Assembly: GCF_017377855.1 (NCBI RefSeq)
Contig: NZ_JAFREP010000018.1
Location: 181,922-245,921 of the forward strand
Source: Acanthopleuribacter pedis
GTDB taxonomy: Bacteria; Acidobacteriota; Holophagae; Acanthopleuribacterales; Acanthopleuribacteraceae
DNA: 64,000 bases
Reading direction: 5' to 3'
Shown here: positions 52,627 to 61,848 of the stretch, in pieces
Layout: every line of letters begins with the position of its first letter
Numbering within the stretch: the first letter of the stretch is position 1
Notes under the pieces: generated by a model
What the model was told of the DNA's origin: nothing
Databases searched by the model: none
Seen by the model: only the letters and a program-made list of their open reading frames with translations
Made by a program: the position numbers and the translations under genes

Positions 52627-53059
52627 AACAATCCTTTTGTCAAACAGACAGACGCAAAAGCCCGAAGCCTAGCACAAGAAGCTCTGCCGCACCTAGACAA
52701 AAGCCACACATAAGCAAATAAATTTCCAACTCTTTACATTCAGACTGGTTTTTTACGTAGTTTTTTTGTCGGCAGTACTTGGTCTTCAGGACGGTTCTTT
52801 CCGCCCCGGGAAGCCACAAATGGCGGCGGATCGACCGCTGTTTCACCCACTTTTTCGCCCGGAGGCGCCGCGGCAATTAAAGAACCATCCCCATGATCCC
52901 GACCCCCCGGCGGCGAACGCTGCCTCGACCCCGACGCGGGCGTCCAAATAAGGCCGCCCTCAACTTCAGGAAAAAGGATAAAATAAACCAAAGAAAAACG
53001 ACCCTTCAACGATGGTTTTTGCACCCGATAAAAGGAGAGACATGAAGCGAGTTTGACCT
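52627..53059. other. Intergenic region between divergent genes
   Basis: 433 bases separating the SulP gene (-) and the helical-repeat pair (+). No credible gene apart from a four-codon leader (53042-53056). It should contain both promoters; none stands out. Confidence 0.5.
53031..53056 (+). promoter_or_regulatory. Strong ribosome site with a four-codon leader ending in an in-frame UGA
   Basis: AAAAGGAG followed by ATG AAG CGA GTT TGA, then CCT and the ATG of the next gene at 53060. The leader and the gene are in the same frame, so one UGA divides a well-placed start from the long reading frame. It could mean reinitiation after a minimal leader, or a nonsense change that shortened the N-terminus by six codons. 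Confidence 0.5.
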
Positions 53060-54436
53060 ATGGATTTTTCAGGGCCGATCGTTCCCATCACCGCCATCGC
53101 GGCAACCTTACTCGGAAACGGGTGCTATGTGGCTTTTATGCAACACATGATCAAAAACAAAATACGAACCTTTCTCGCGCGCAAAGGCAGCACCGAGGAT
53201 ACCCCTTTTGCCCTCGGCGACCACATGACCGCGCGCCTGCGCCGCCTTCGCCGGCCTTTCTTCGAAGGCTGGGGTTGGGAAGTCTGGCTCGACATTGAAG
53301 TCGACGCACAGATGCCGCTGTTCCCCTGCCAAACCAAGCCGGTCAGCACGGCCCCCGTTCAACCGGACCTTTTCGAGAAAAAAGGCGAGGTTTTTAAAAC
53401 CTTGGTCCGCACCACCAAGGTCTTCGGCGACCAAGGCGCCTTTTGGGCCCAAATGGATCACCCCACCCGCAAGTGGTTCGCACATTCCTCGGTTGAAATC
53501 GGCGGCCGGATCATGAAAGTCAAAATCTTCGACAGCCACGGCAATCAATGGCGCCGGATTATGGATCTTCCCGCGCAACTCGAACAATCGGTGCAACGCG
53601 CCAAAGGTTTCGCGGAAAACCTGCTCAAACCCGATCCTGCCGAGGACCTGGCGGTTTTGCTGGCACGCGAGCCCCACGCGGGCGTGCGCCGCAAGGCACT
53701 GGCATCGTGGCTCAAATACCGCGACCCCCGCGACCAACCCCCGCCGAACAGCGACCATCTCGACCATACGAACTCGCTGGAATACTGGCTGTTGGTGTTG
53801 GACAGCGGCGGCAACCTGCCCGCGATGGTCAAAGCCAAACTTTTTGAATCCAAGGACAAGCACCTTCCAGACTTGGTCTTATCGGTCCTGAGCCGCATGC
53901 CCAAAACCCGCCGGCTGACCTTTGGCATGGAAGCCCTGGCCTCCCCCGCCCTCGCTGCCAAAGTCGCCGCGCACCTTACCGGCATCGACGACCACCGTTT
54001 GGCAACCGGCCTGATCGCCGCCCACCGGCGCCACGCCGATATTCACCTATTCCACTACATGCACAAAATCTACGCCCCCAGCTTGGTGAGCTACATGTTG
54101 GAAATCATCGCAAACGGATCGAAGTCACTGGTTCTGGAAGCGGCCCGCTACGTGGGCAACCACGGTTATGAAGAAACGCTGGCCCCACTGATCAACGGCC
54201 GCAAACGCGCGCCGCTCGGCACCCGCGCTAGCTACGACCAAGCCGTCGACCGCCTGCGCTTGCGCTTGGGCGTCTCCGGCGAACACGCGGGCGCGGTGTC
54301 GCTGGTGGAGCGCGACCCCCTTCAAGGCGCCCTTGATCTACCCGATGCATCCGAAGGCGCACTGAGCCCCGCATCAACCCAAGCGCATCTGCCAACAAAG
54401 AAACCCGCCCACGAGGAGTTGCCCCATGGAAATTGA
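53060..54436 (+). CDS. Helical-repeat protein, paralogue B
   Basis: 458 residues from the ATG at 53060, which itself has a poor ribosome site (see the leader in front). The N-terminus (IVPITAIAATLLGNGCYVAF) is a probable membrane anchor, then a basic linker, a beta-containing domain (~55-170), and a helical C-terminal half with HEAT-like pairs. It resembles the next gene across its length: both have an EYWL.(L/H)LD.GG(N/D)L block mid-protein (EYWLLVLDSGGNLPAMVKAK) and R..YD.A...(I/L)R.RLG before the tail. The tail has AGAVSLVERDPLQGALDL and a third SEGALSP. No catalytic motif is seen. It overlaps the next start by 11 bases. Function unknown. Confidence 0.8.
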   Translation: MDFSGPIVPITAIAATLLGNGCYVAFMQHMIKNKIRTFLARKGSTEDTPFALGDHMTARLRRLRRPFFEGWGWEVWLDIEVDAQMPLFPCQTKPVSTAPVQPDLFEKKGEVFKTLVRTTKVFGDQGAFWAQMDHPTRKWFAHSSVEIGGRIMKVKIFDSHGNQWRRIMDLPAQLEQSVQRAKGFAENLLKPDPAEDLAVLLAREPHAGVRRKALASWLKYRDPRDQPPPNSDHLDHTNSLEYWLLVLDSGGNLPAMVKAKLFESKDKHLPDLVLSVLSRMPKTRRLTFGMEALASPALAAKVAAHLTGIDDHRLATGLIAAHRRHADIHLFHYMHKIYAPSLVSYMLEIIANGSKSLVLEAARYVGNHGYEETLAPLINGRKRAPLGTRASYDQAVDRLRLRLGVSGEHAGAVSLVERDPLQGALDLPDASEGALSPASTQAHLPTKKPAHEELPHGN

Positions 54437-55739
54437 CTGGGAAACCGTCGTAGGCCTTCTGCAGGTCATCGGTTTGTTCGGGCTCATTGTTGCCATTCCG
54501 ATCCTGTCTACCAAAAGCAAGACCAAGACACTCCTCAAAGCGTTGGCCACCCAGGGCATCACACCCGACACGGCCGTCTCGCTCAAAAACGGCATGACCG
54601 CCGTTTTCCAGGTCAAAAAAGAATTACTGGGAAAAAAAAACGAGGATGTGGGCGTTTGGGTGACGATCACACGCGACCCGGATCAACCGGGATTCCCCTG
54701 CACGGTCACGCCCCAGGATCGCTTGCATTCCGGGGAGCCCAACACCATCTCGGCCCACGACAAAACCTGCAACTGGGTTTTGTTAAACCAAGACGTCATG
54801 GCGTGGATGCGTGACAGGCGGCTGACCATCACTGATCGAATGCTTCAGCTCAAGCTCTACGACACGGGCGAACATCTTAAAGCCCGCGGCGACCAACACA
54901 CTTACAACATGCTGCAAGCGCTGTCCCGCGCCAACTGGCTGGCCGAAGGATTGACGGCGAGAAACAGATTGCCGTACCTAATCCCTTTACTGGTCGACAA
55001 TCCCAACGAAAAAGCCAGGCAAAAGGCCCTCAAAACCTATTTGGACCATTTCCCATCACGGGAAGCGCCGCCCGAACACAACGGGGCCGACCTGAACACA
55101 GCCTACCCCGAATATTGGCTGTACCATCTGGATTGCGGCGGCGATCTCACCGAAAAACCGCGGACGCGCCTTTTCCAACAACAAGGCAACGCATTGCCCG
55201 ACCTCTTTTTCCGGGTGCTGCAACGGCTGCCGGCCGCGCGGCGGAACCCCCTGAGTCTGGCGGCCCTGGAAGGTGAGCACTTTGCGCCCGAGGCTTTTTC
55301 TATCCTGCAGGCATCGCAAGCGGACGCATTGGCGCACCGCCTGCTGACCCTCTACCGGGAAACCAAAGCCGCCTACCTGGTCCCCTTGGCCGAACAACTC
55401 AAGCATCCCGCCGTCCAGACGTTGATGATCACCACGCTAAAGGTCGGCGCCCGCGGCGATTTCAACCGAGCCACGGTCTACCTGGCCCGCTATGGCGACC
55501 GAGCCGCATGGGATGCCCTGCGCGACGCCCGCAACATGGTGCCAAGAGGCTCGGCCAAAGGTTATGACAAAGCACTCAAAACCATTCGCAAACGCTTGGG
55601 CATCACCAACCAAGACTGGGGTGCCTTGTCCTTGGCGGAACCCGACCCATCACAAGGCGCTCTTGAAATCGCGCAATCCGTCGCAGGCGATCTCGAACCA
55701 AAAACCCCGCCGCATCACAACGGTGCGGCGGGAAAATGA
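54426..55739 (+). CDS. Helical-repeat protein, paralogue C
   Basis: 437 residues; the ATG at 54426 has GAGGAG upstream, inside the end of paralogue B, so the two are translationally coupled. The N-terminal hydrophobic segment VVGLLQVIGLFGLIVAIPIL is a likely anchor. A middle domain starts near TKTLLKALATQGITPD and contains VWVTITRDPDQPGFPC. The second half is helical, including the shared EYWLYHLDCGGDLTEKPRTR block and RGSAKGYDKALKTIRKRLGI. The tail WGALSLAEPDPSQGALEIA matches the tails of paralogue B and the gene at 2-1819. A and C share the strongest tail match. No enzyme motif is visible. The co-expressed pair B/C may form a heteromer; this is inference. Confidence 0.8.
   Translation: MEIDWETVVGLLQVIGLFGLIVAIPILSTKSKTKTLLKALATQGITPDTAVSLKNGMTAVFQVKKELLGKKNEDVGVWVTITRDPDQPGFPCTVTPQDRLHSGEPNTISAHDKTCNWVLLNQDVMAWMRDRRLTITDRMLQLKLYDTGEHLKARGDQHTYNMLQALSRANWLAEGLTARNRLPYLIPLLVDNPNEKARQKALKTYLDHFPSREAPPEHNGADLNTAYPEYWLYHLDCGGDLTEKPRTRLFQQQGNALPDLFFRVLQRLPAARRNPLSLAALEGEHFAPEAFSILQASQADALAHRLLTLYRETKAAYLVPLAEQLKHPAVQTLMITTLKVGARGDFNRATVYLARYGDRAAWDALRDARNMVPRGSAKGYDKALKTIRKRLGITNQDWGALSLAEPDPSQGALEIAQSVAGDLEPKTPPHHNGAAGK
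55706..55732 (+). terminator. Hairpin in the last codons of paralogue C, possible terminator
   Basis: CCCGCCGCA (55706-55714) pairs perfectly with TGCGGCGGG (55724-55732) around a 9-base loop. A T6 run follows about 19 bases later (55751-55756), further than usual for intrinsic termination, so the assignment is tentative. Confidence 0.35.
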
Positions 55740-56025
55740 AGCGCCAACCCCTTTTTTCTCTCATTGGGTCCCTTCACGTCGCCCCCTTTCGTCCACCTCC
55801 CTCAAAACCTCCTGAAACCCTGGAGAGAACCGCGGGTTAGAAAGCGCCTCACACGCCGCCACGCGGCACATCTTGGCACCAACCCACCGGCCGAACCAAA
55901 CTAAGCCACGAGCCAAGCCGCGACGCGGTCCACCGCAACTTACCAACCCTTCTCGCTTCAGACTGTGCTAGCCTGCATGCACATCCCCCACCCTAATACC
56001 GGCACCCACCCCAAGGGAGTGTTTT
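55740..56025. other. Intergenic region before the PhnB-like gene
   Basis: 286 bases. A pyrimidine-rich stretch follows the stop of paralogue C. No gene or clear promoter is seen. Confidence 0.4.
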
Positions 56026-56421
56026 ATGCAAAACCAACTGATGCCCTATCTGATTTTCCCCGGTACCTGCCGTCGCGCACTCGAGTTTTACAACGAATGC
56101 ACCGGCGGCGAAGTCGCGTTCCTCCAGACCTTTGCCGAATCACCCTTGCAAATCGACGAGGACCATTCCGAGCTTGTTTTTAACGCCGAATTTCACATCG
56201 GGCCGGCCCGTTTTCGCGCGTCCGACAACCTACCGCCCCACAAGCTCAACCAAGGCGACAATTTTTCCTTGTTCCTGACCTTCCCCGATCAGGAACGCCA
56301 AAAAGCCACCTACACCAAACTGGCCGAGGGCGGCCAAGTCATCATGCCGTTGGAAGGCCCGTTCGGCATGCTCCGCGACAAGTTCGGCATTCAGTGGATG
56401 TTGGTTTTTTCACCCGAATAA
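56026..56421 (+). CDS. PhnB-like VOC family protein
   Basis: 131 residues, ribosome site AAGGGAG upstream of the ATG at 56026. The opening MPYLIFPGTCRRALEFYNEC (from residue 6), the segment DEDHSELVFNAEFHIGPARF and the ending GMLRDKFGIQWMLVF are diagnostic of the PhnB/3-demethylubiquinone-methyltransferase-like branch of the VOC superfamily. Members are dimeric; many lack a demonstrated activity. It is cytoplasmic. It converges on the kinase-TPR gene with only seven bases between the stop codons. It is distinct from the VOC gene at 1891. Confidence 0.88.
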   Translation: MQNQLMPYLIFPGTCRRALEFYNECTGGEVAFLQTFAESPLQIDEDHSELVFNAEFHIGPARFRASDNLPPHKLNQGDNFSLFLTFPDQERQKATYTKLAEGGQVIMPLEGPFGMLRDKFGIQWMLVFSPE

Positions 56422-56428
56422 GCCTGGT

Positions 56429-59400
56429 TTAACGAATCGCGTCCAGTTGGCGCGCCACCCGACGTGTGAGCGCATGGTCCGCGCCCAAGCGCGCCGCCAG
56501 CGTCGCGTGCGCGCCGGCGACCATGCGCGAACCGCGCGCGGATTGGCCTTCGGCAACCAAAAGGCGGCCCGCCGTCGCGTCCATCAACAGGTGGTAGGGA
56601 TGGGCCGTCGGCAGTTGCTCCGCGGCACCGCCGCGCACTTCCTGCAGCAAAGCCCGAGCTGAATCAAGCCGCCCGCGCGCTGTCAGCGCCGCGACCAAAT
56701 CGAGCCGCGTCCCCACCATCAGTGGATGGGCCTCGCCGTAAGCCGAGGCGCGCAGCGCCAATACCCAGCGCAAACCGTCTTCCGCCTCGTCCCAGGCACC
56801 GCGTTCCATGGCGTCCCGCGCGCGCAGGGCAAGCACACGCGCAAGAGGAAGCGGGTTCTGGAAAGGGAAAAATAGCGCTTCCGCCTCGCGCAAGGCCCGT
56901 TCCGTTTCAGCCGGATCGGCCCGACGTCCGCCCAACCGGGCCGCCGTCAACAGGAGCGAGGCACGATCAAAAGGCGCCACATCCGCCGCGGCCAAGGCCG
57001 TTTCAATTTCCCGTTGCACCGCCGCAACATCACCCCGTCCGGCGTGGATTTCGGCCGCGAGTTCATAGGTTTCCAACACGCGCCCATCCCCCGGCTCGTA
57101 GCGCGCCAGAAAAATCGCACGGGATCGTGCCACCAGCGCTTCCGCCCGGTCCAAGTCCCAGTCCAGCGCCGCCAACCGCGCCAGCCCGTACCAAACCACC
57201 CCAACCGAGGGGTGATCCGGGCCGCGCAGCTCAAGCCGAATATCCAGAGCACGGCAGAACAAGCGCTCGGCCTCGGCCAAATCACCCCGCATCGCCAGGG
57301 TTTCCGCCAGGGAAACCAGTACGGCGCTGTATCCGTAACTCTCGGGTCCCAACAAACGCGCGCGCAATTCAGCCGCACGGCGCAGGTACAATTCCGCGGT
57401 CACCGTATCACCCAAGGCGCGGTGGACCAGCCCGAGATTCCGGCAACTGGAAGCCGTGTTGCTGTTGCCCTCGGGAAAAATCCCGTCCTGAATCCGCAGC
57501 ACTTCCGCGTATTTGCTGACCGCCGCCTGATAATCGCGGTTGCGGTACAACAACACCGCCACGTTGTTCAGCATGATGGAATAATCCAGCGAGGTCCCAC
57601 CCAGGGCCGCCTTCTGAATCGCCACCGCGCGTTCGTAATGGGCGACCGCCCCATCCAGATCGCCCTTTTGCGAGAGCACCGCCGCCAGGTTGTTCAAGCT
57701 GTTGGCCACGTAAGGATGATCTTCCCCCAGCAGCCTGATTTTGAGATCCACCGAACGCCGCCCTGCATGTTCCGCCTCGTCGTAACGCTCCTGCTCCTTC
57801 AGCACCGAGGCCAACTGGTCCAAGGTATTGGCCACCGCTAAATTCAGTTCATCGTAGCGCTTCAGATAAATCGCCAAGGCGCGGCGCAGGTGGTTTTCCG
57901 CCTGGGTTGGGTCCCCATGATCCAAACGCACCAAGCTAAGGTTGGCGAGCGTGCGGGCCACCTCCGGGTGCTCTTCGCCAAAAACCCTGCTGTTAATCGC
58001 CAAGGCTTCCTGAAGCTTGGTTTCGGCCTCGTCCAAGGCACCTTTTTCGGTCAGCAAAAACCCCAAATCATTCAGGGAATTGGCCACCTTGGGATGTTCG
58101 GAACCCAAACGGTTCCGCCGCAGGACCAACACTTGGCGAAAATGGGCCTCGGCTTCTGCATAATCGCCCTGCTCTTGCTGGAGCCGCGCCAAACGCTCCA
58201 ACACGTGCGCTTTATCCAGCACCGCCTCGGGCGAATCCCGGGTTCGTTGCAGCGCCAAGGCCTGGCGCAAGCGTTCCTCCGCCAAGCCGTATTCGCCGCG
58301 AAACTTCAAGATATCGGCCCACTGAACCAGGGTATCACTGAGTCCCAGGAACTTCTCACCGTGCCGATTGACCAGGTCCAGGTAACCCTGCCGCAAAAGA
58401 TCCTCGGCCACTTCCAGGCGACCCATCGCCAGGTACACCGAACTCAATTGATGGATCACCGAGATCACCACCGGATGGTCCTCGCCCAGCAGGCGGTTCC
58501 CCAACGCCAAGGCCTCCGTCAAAAAGGGTTTAGACTCGGCATGGCGACCCTTTGCACCTTCTAACTTTGAAAAACGCAGCAGGTTATCCACAAAATACGG
58601 ATGCTCGCGCCCATAGTGGCGTTCCACCAACTTTTCGGCCCGAACAAAATGGGCCTCGGCCGCCTCGTAGGCCGCCAGTTCCATGTAGGTTTCCCCAATC
58701 GCGGCCACCGTGGGCAACAAGCGCGGGTGTTCCTCACCGAAACGGGCCGTCTCCGTTTCGAGTAAGGCCTGAAGCGCCGCCAGCGAAGGTTCGAATTGAT
58801 CCAGCGCCGCCAACAAAGCCGCCTGATCCCGCATCAGATCCAATGCCGTTTGCCCGCGTGGATCTTCCAAATGCTGGGTCGCCCGAGCAAAAGCCTCCTT
58901 GGCCTCTTGATAGCGACCCAAACCCACCGCAACGCGGCCCCGCGTGTGTTCCAACCGAGCCAAAACTGCTTGCGGCGCACCCACCCGCAAGGGTTCAACC
59001 TTGTCCTTCAAACGCTCCTGCGCCGCGGGAAAACGTCCCTGGGCCGCCATGGTTTCAACCATCGCCAGTTCCAGTTCCAACCGTTGCAACCCTGCCAAAT
59101 CGGGTAAGTCGAGCGCCTCGGCCAATAGGAGCCGGGAACGATCATAACGGCCCAAACCGCGGTATACCTCGCCCAAGGTGAGCAGCAGGGAGGCATGGGT
59201 TTCGGGATCGGTTTGCAGGCTCGCGCTCATTTCATGCTGACCGCCCTCCAAAATATCCAAGGCGCTGATCGCTTCACTGTGTTTGCCACTGGTGCGCGGA
59301 TCGACCTGGTGGAACATCGACACCAAAAAGTCGCGCACCTGTTCCGCCCGGTCCCGCTGAAGGGCCGTTTGATCGCGTTCCGCGGCGATCCGGCGCGATT

Positions 59401-60742
59401 GATGGTGCGCCTGAAAGGTCGCACCCAGCAGAACCAGCACCAGCAGCGTCCCCCACACCACCTGCACGCGGTTGCGCTGTAAAAATTTCACCAACCGGTA
59501 GGCGCTTGACGCCGGCCGCGCATGAATCGGCAAACCGCGTTGGTAGCGCCGTAGGTCTCCGGCGAAGGTGGTCACCGCCGGGTAGCGCAGCTTGCGGTCG
59601 CCCGCCAGCGCTTTCATGCAGATGACATCCAAATCTCCACGCAACCGGCTCGAGGCCACCGCGTTCGGCAACCTCCGTTTGAGAACATGCCGACTCGGTT
59701 TGTTCATCGTGGGAGCCGTGTGGCACTCCAACATTTGCAGCGGGGTGCGGGCGTCGACCTGGTAGGGTTTATCGCCTGTCAACAGTTCGTACAACAGCAC
59801 CCCCAAACTGTAGACGTCCGTCGCCGCCGTCAACCGTTCGCGCCGCAGTTGTTCCGGCGAAGCGTAATCCGGGGTGCAGGCCCATTGCTGGTAAAGCGTC
59901 ATGGTTTGCTGCACTTCCGTATCGGGATCCAGCAGGGAGGCAATGCCGAAATCGAGCAGCTTGGGTTCCCCATTGTGCTGAATGAGGATGTTGTTGGGTT
60001 TGAGATCGCGGTGGATGATGAGGTTGTTGTGGGCGAACCCAACCGCATCGCAGATTTTGAGAAACACCGTCAGGCGTTCATCCAAACTCGGTTTCTCTTC
60101 CGCGCACCACTGATCCAAGGGCCGCCCGTCAATGTACTCCAGTGCCAGCCAGGGGCGGCCGTCCGCCGTCGTCCCGTGATCCAGGAAAAAGGCGATGTTG
60201 GGATGCTGCAGCGACGCCAGCAACCGCATCTCCTTCTTAAACGCCGCCACATGCGGGCCGCCGACCCGCTGCAACACCTTCACCGCCGCGATCTGGCGGG
60301 TTTCCCCCTCGCGCTCCCCCAGGTAAATCACCCCCATGCCGCCGCGCCCGATCAACGCTTTTACCGTAAAAGGCCCGATCTCCGCCGGCAAGGGCCCATC
60401 CTGTTCGTCATAAAAAACCGGTTGCGCCGCGTCGGCAGGCGCCGGCCCGCCCGCCGTGTCTTGCGCGCGCGCGAACCGATCCGACGCGGCACAACACCGC
60501 GCCAGCCAAAGCAGGAATCGGTCTTGGCAGGGCGGCGCCCCTTCCGTCTCGGGGGCAATCGCCGCAAAACGGGTCAAGGCGTCCGCCAAAAGCGGATCGG
60601 GGTTTTCAGCCGCGGTTTCCACGACCACCCAACGCAAGAACCCGGCCGCGTCGGCAGCCGGCCCCGTGCGACGGCGCCACGCGTCAAACAACGCGAGAAA
60701 ATCGGGCCAGCCGGGAAGGTCGTCGTGGGTAGGACCGGTCAT
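56429..60742 (-). CDS. Ser/Thr protein kinase with TM helix and long TPR array
   Basis: 1437 residues. An N-terminal ~120-residue helical domain (RRTGPAADAAGFLRWVVVE) precedes a complete Hanks-type kinase: Gly loop IGRGGMGVIY (~129), Lys in AAVKVL (~152), HRDLKPNN (~243), DFGIASLL (~263) and YASPEQL. A single transmembrane helix (VVWGTLLVLVLLGATF, ~427-444) leads to roughly 1000 residues of TPR/kinesin-light-chain-like repeats (for example HPYVANSLNNLAAVLSQKGD, HPKVANSLNDLGFLLTEKGA, HPEVARTLANLSLVRLDHGD). This STK-TPR layout is common in Acidobacteriota, myxobacteria and planctomycetes. The TPR part probably lies outside the cytoplasm and senses partners. The ribosome site is unclear, so the start could shift slightly. 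It stands alone on this strand. Confidence 0.9.
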   Translation of the reverse strand: MTGPTHDDLPGWPDFLALFDAWRRRTGPAADAAGFLRWVVVETAAENPDPLLADALTRFAAIAPETEGAPPCQDRFLLWLARCCAASDRFARAQDTAGGPAPADAAQPVFYDEQDGPLPAEIGPFTVKALIGRGGMGVIYLGEREGETRQIAAVKVLQRVGGPHVAAFKKEMRLLASLQHPNIAFFLDHGTTADGRPWLALEYIDGRPLDQWCAEEKPSLDERLTVFLKICDAVGFAHNNLIIHRDLKPNNILIQHNGEPKLLDFGIASLLDPDTEVQQTMTLYQQWACTPDYASPEQLRRERLTAATDVYSLGVLLYELLTGDKPYQVDARTPLQMLECHTAPTMNKPSRHVLKRRLPNAVASSRLRGDLDVICMKALAGDRKLRYPAVTTFAGDLRRYQRGLPIHARPASSAYRLVKFLQRNRVQVVWGTLLVLVLLGATFQAHHQSRRIAAERDQTALQRDRAEQVRDFLVSMFHQVDPRTSGKHSEAISALDILEGGQHEMSASLQTDPETHASLLLTLGEVYRGLGRYDRSRLLLAEALDLPDLAGLQRLELELAMVETMAAQGRFPAAQERLKDKVEPLRVGAPQAVLARLEHTRGRVAVGLGRYQEAKEAFARATQHLEDPRGQTALDLMRDQAALLAALDQFEPSLAALQALLETETARFGEEHPRLLPTVAAIGETYMELAAYEAAEAHFVRAEKLVERHYGREHPYFVDNLLRFSKLEGAKGRHAESKPFLTEALALGNRLLGEDHPVVISVIHQLSSVYLAMGRLEVAEDLLRQGYLDLVNRHGEKFLGLSDTLVQWADILKFRGEYGLAEERLRQALALQRTRDSPEAVLDKAHVLERLARLQQEQGDYAEAEAHFRQVLVLRRNRLGSEHPKVANSLNDLGFLLTEKGALDEAETKLQEALAINSRVFGEEHPEVARTLANLSLVRLDHGDPTQAENHLRRALAIYLKRYDELNLAVANTLDQLASVLKEQERYDEAEHAGRRSVDLKIRLLGEDHPYVANSLNNLAAVLSQKGDLDGAVAHYERAVAIQKAALGGTSLDYSIMLNNVAVLLYRNRDYQAAVSKYAEVLRIQDGIFPEGNSNTASSCRNLGLVHRALGDTVTAELYLRRAAELRARLLGPESYGYSAVLVSLAETLAMRGDLAEAERLFCRALDIRLELRGPDHPSVGVVWYGLARLAALDWDLDRAEALVARSRAIFLARYEPGDGRVLETYELAAEIHAGRGDVAAVQREIETALAAADVAPFDRASLLLTAARLGGRRADPAETERALREAEALFFPFQNPLPLARVLALRARDAMERGAWDEAEDGLRWVLALRASAYGEAHPLMVGTRLDLVAALTARGRLDSARALLQEVRGGAAEQLPTAHPYHLLMDATAGRLLVAEGQSARGSRMVAGAHATLAARLGADHALTRRVARQLDAIR

Positions 60743-60984
60743 CTGTGCCGCTTACACTCCGTTAAAAGGTGGGTCCGCCGCATCGGTTTAGATCGGCGAC
60801 GGCGCCGGCGCGGACCTCCAAACCCGGCGAAGTTAGGTATTTTTGCCCATTGGTGGCGAAACCAGAAAGGCCGAGGGAGGTTCATGGACCGGCAAAAGGT
60901 CCCACCATCTTAACCAAAACCTCGGATAACCCAAACGATGGATGTGACACAAAGCCGCAATCCACGCCGGCCGCGAAATATGGG

Positions 60985-61013
60985 TTGACGGCAAACAGCC
61001 AAAACCATACCAT
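60985..61013 (+). promoter_or_regulatory. Promoter of the DUF3995-tetR operon
   Basis: TTGACG (60985-60990), 17 bases, TACCAT (61008-61013). The -35 matches five of six consensus bases, the -10 four of six, at ideal spacing, ~30 bases before the ribosome site. The palindrome at 61002-61025 covers the -10 element. Confidence 0.6.
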
Positions 61014-61025
61014 AAGGTACGGTTT
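61002..61025. promoter_or_regulatory. Probable TetR operator
   Basis: Inverted repeat AAACCATACC - ATAA - GGTACGGTTT: nine of ten arm positions pair. It overlaps the -10 box of the promoter for an operon that ends in a tetR-type gene, the standard arrangement for autorepression. Confidence 0.65.
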
Positions 61026-61041
61026 GTTTAGGAGGTTTTCC

Positions 61042-61845
61042 ATGTTGCTTTTCCCCATGATCCTCGTGCTTGTCGCCCTCTTCACCTTTTGGTTGCACAC
61101 CTTCGTCGGCCACCGCCTCGTCCTTGAACCCGTTTTCGCCGCGCCCCTTTCCCGGCTCGCCCGCGGAACCACCGCCGCCGGCTGGCATTTCATTACCTAT
61201 TTCCTCGCGCTCAACGTCATCGCCGGCGCTTTTGCCGCCCGACCCGACAGCGACCCCAATCTCCTGCTCGCCCTCGCCCTCTTCAACCTCCCCTTCGGCG
61301 CGCTTTTCCTCGGTGTCTCCCTCTTCCATTTCCGATCCTTCACCAAGTTGCCGCAAAGCAGCCTGCTCGGTACCATCGGCATCCTCGGCATCGTCGCCTA
61401 CGTTTGGCCGGTCACCCTTTCCGCCAAGTGGGGGTTCGCCCTGCCGCTCGCCTTGGTCTTGCTGATCATCGCGTTGATCCACGTGGCCTGGGCCCAGGGC
61501 TCCTCCTGGCCGGCGGCCAACAGCGACGATTTGCTCGAATTGGTGGTGGGCCAAAAACGCGGTCAGGCCTTTCCCGGCCGCGCGGCCACGCTGGCGGTTG
61601 CCGGCCTGCTTGCCGCGGCGGCGGTGCTCACCCTTTTAGCGGCCCGGCTCGGCACCGATGCACCTTGGGTCGCGGGCCTGACCTGGCTGATGGCGGCGGT
61701 TTTCGCCCTGCGCGGTTTTGCCGGCTTTTTCGAAACACGCCTGCGACCCGCGACCCGCGACCTGCCCTACCATCATTGGAACCGCGTCTTGTACTCACCG
61801 CTCTGCCTGCTGATGGCCGCGAGCGCCGTTGCCGTGGTCTGGTGA
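61042..61845 (+). CDS. DUF3995-like integral membrane protein
   Basis: 267 residues from the ATG at 61042 with TAGGAGG at the right distance. Seven or eight membrane segments. The C-terminal half has the DUF3995 pattern: ALIHVAWAQGSSWPAANS, then TLAVAGLLAAAAVLTLL and the ending NRVLYSPLCLLMAASAV. Known DUF3995 proteins are ~140-170 residues, so the N-terminal ~130 residues (also membrane-spanning) look like an added half. The function of the family is unknown. It is the first gene of a two-gene operon with a TetR regulator three bases downstream, so it is probably the regulated target: an efflux- or envelope-related membrane protein induced by a ligand. Confidence 0.8.
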   Translation: MLLFPMILVLVALFTFWLHTFVGHRLVLEPVFAAPLSRLARGTTAAGWHFITYFLALNVIAGAFAARPDSDPNLLLALALFNLPFGALFLGVSLFHFRSFTKLPQSSLLGTIGILGIVAYVWPVTLSAKWGFALPLALVLLIIALIHVAWAQGSSWPAANSDDLLELVVGQKRGQAFPGRAATLAVAGLLAAAAVLTLLAARLGTDAPWVAGLTWLMAAVFALRGFAGFFETRLRPATRDLPYHHWNRVLYSPLCLLMAASAVAVVW

Positions 61846-61848
61846 GTC

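Larger units (their letters stand above)
60743..61041 (+). other. Regulatory region of the DUF3995-tetR operon
   Basis: 299 bases between divergent genes. The last 60 bases contain a good promoter, an overlapping palindrome and a consensus ribosome site (TAGGAGG, 61029-61035). The frame that opens at 60769 is not used. The rest shows nothing recognisable. Confidence 0.6.
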
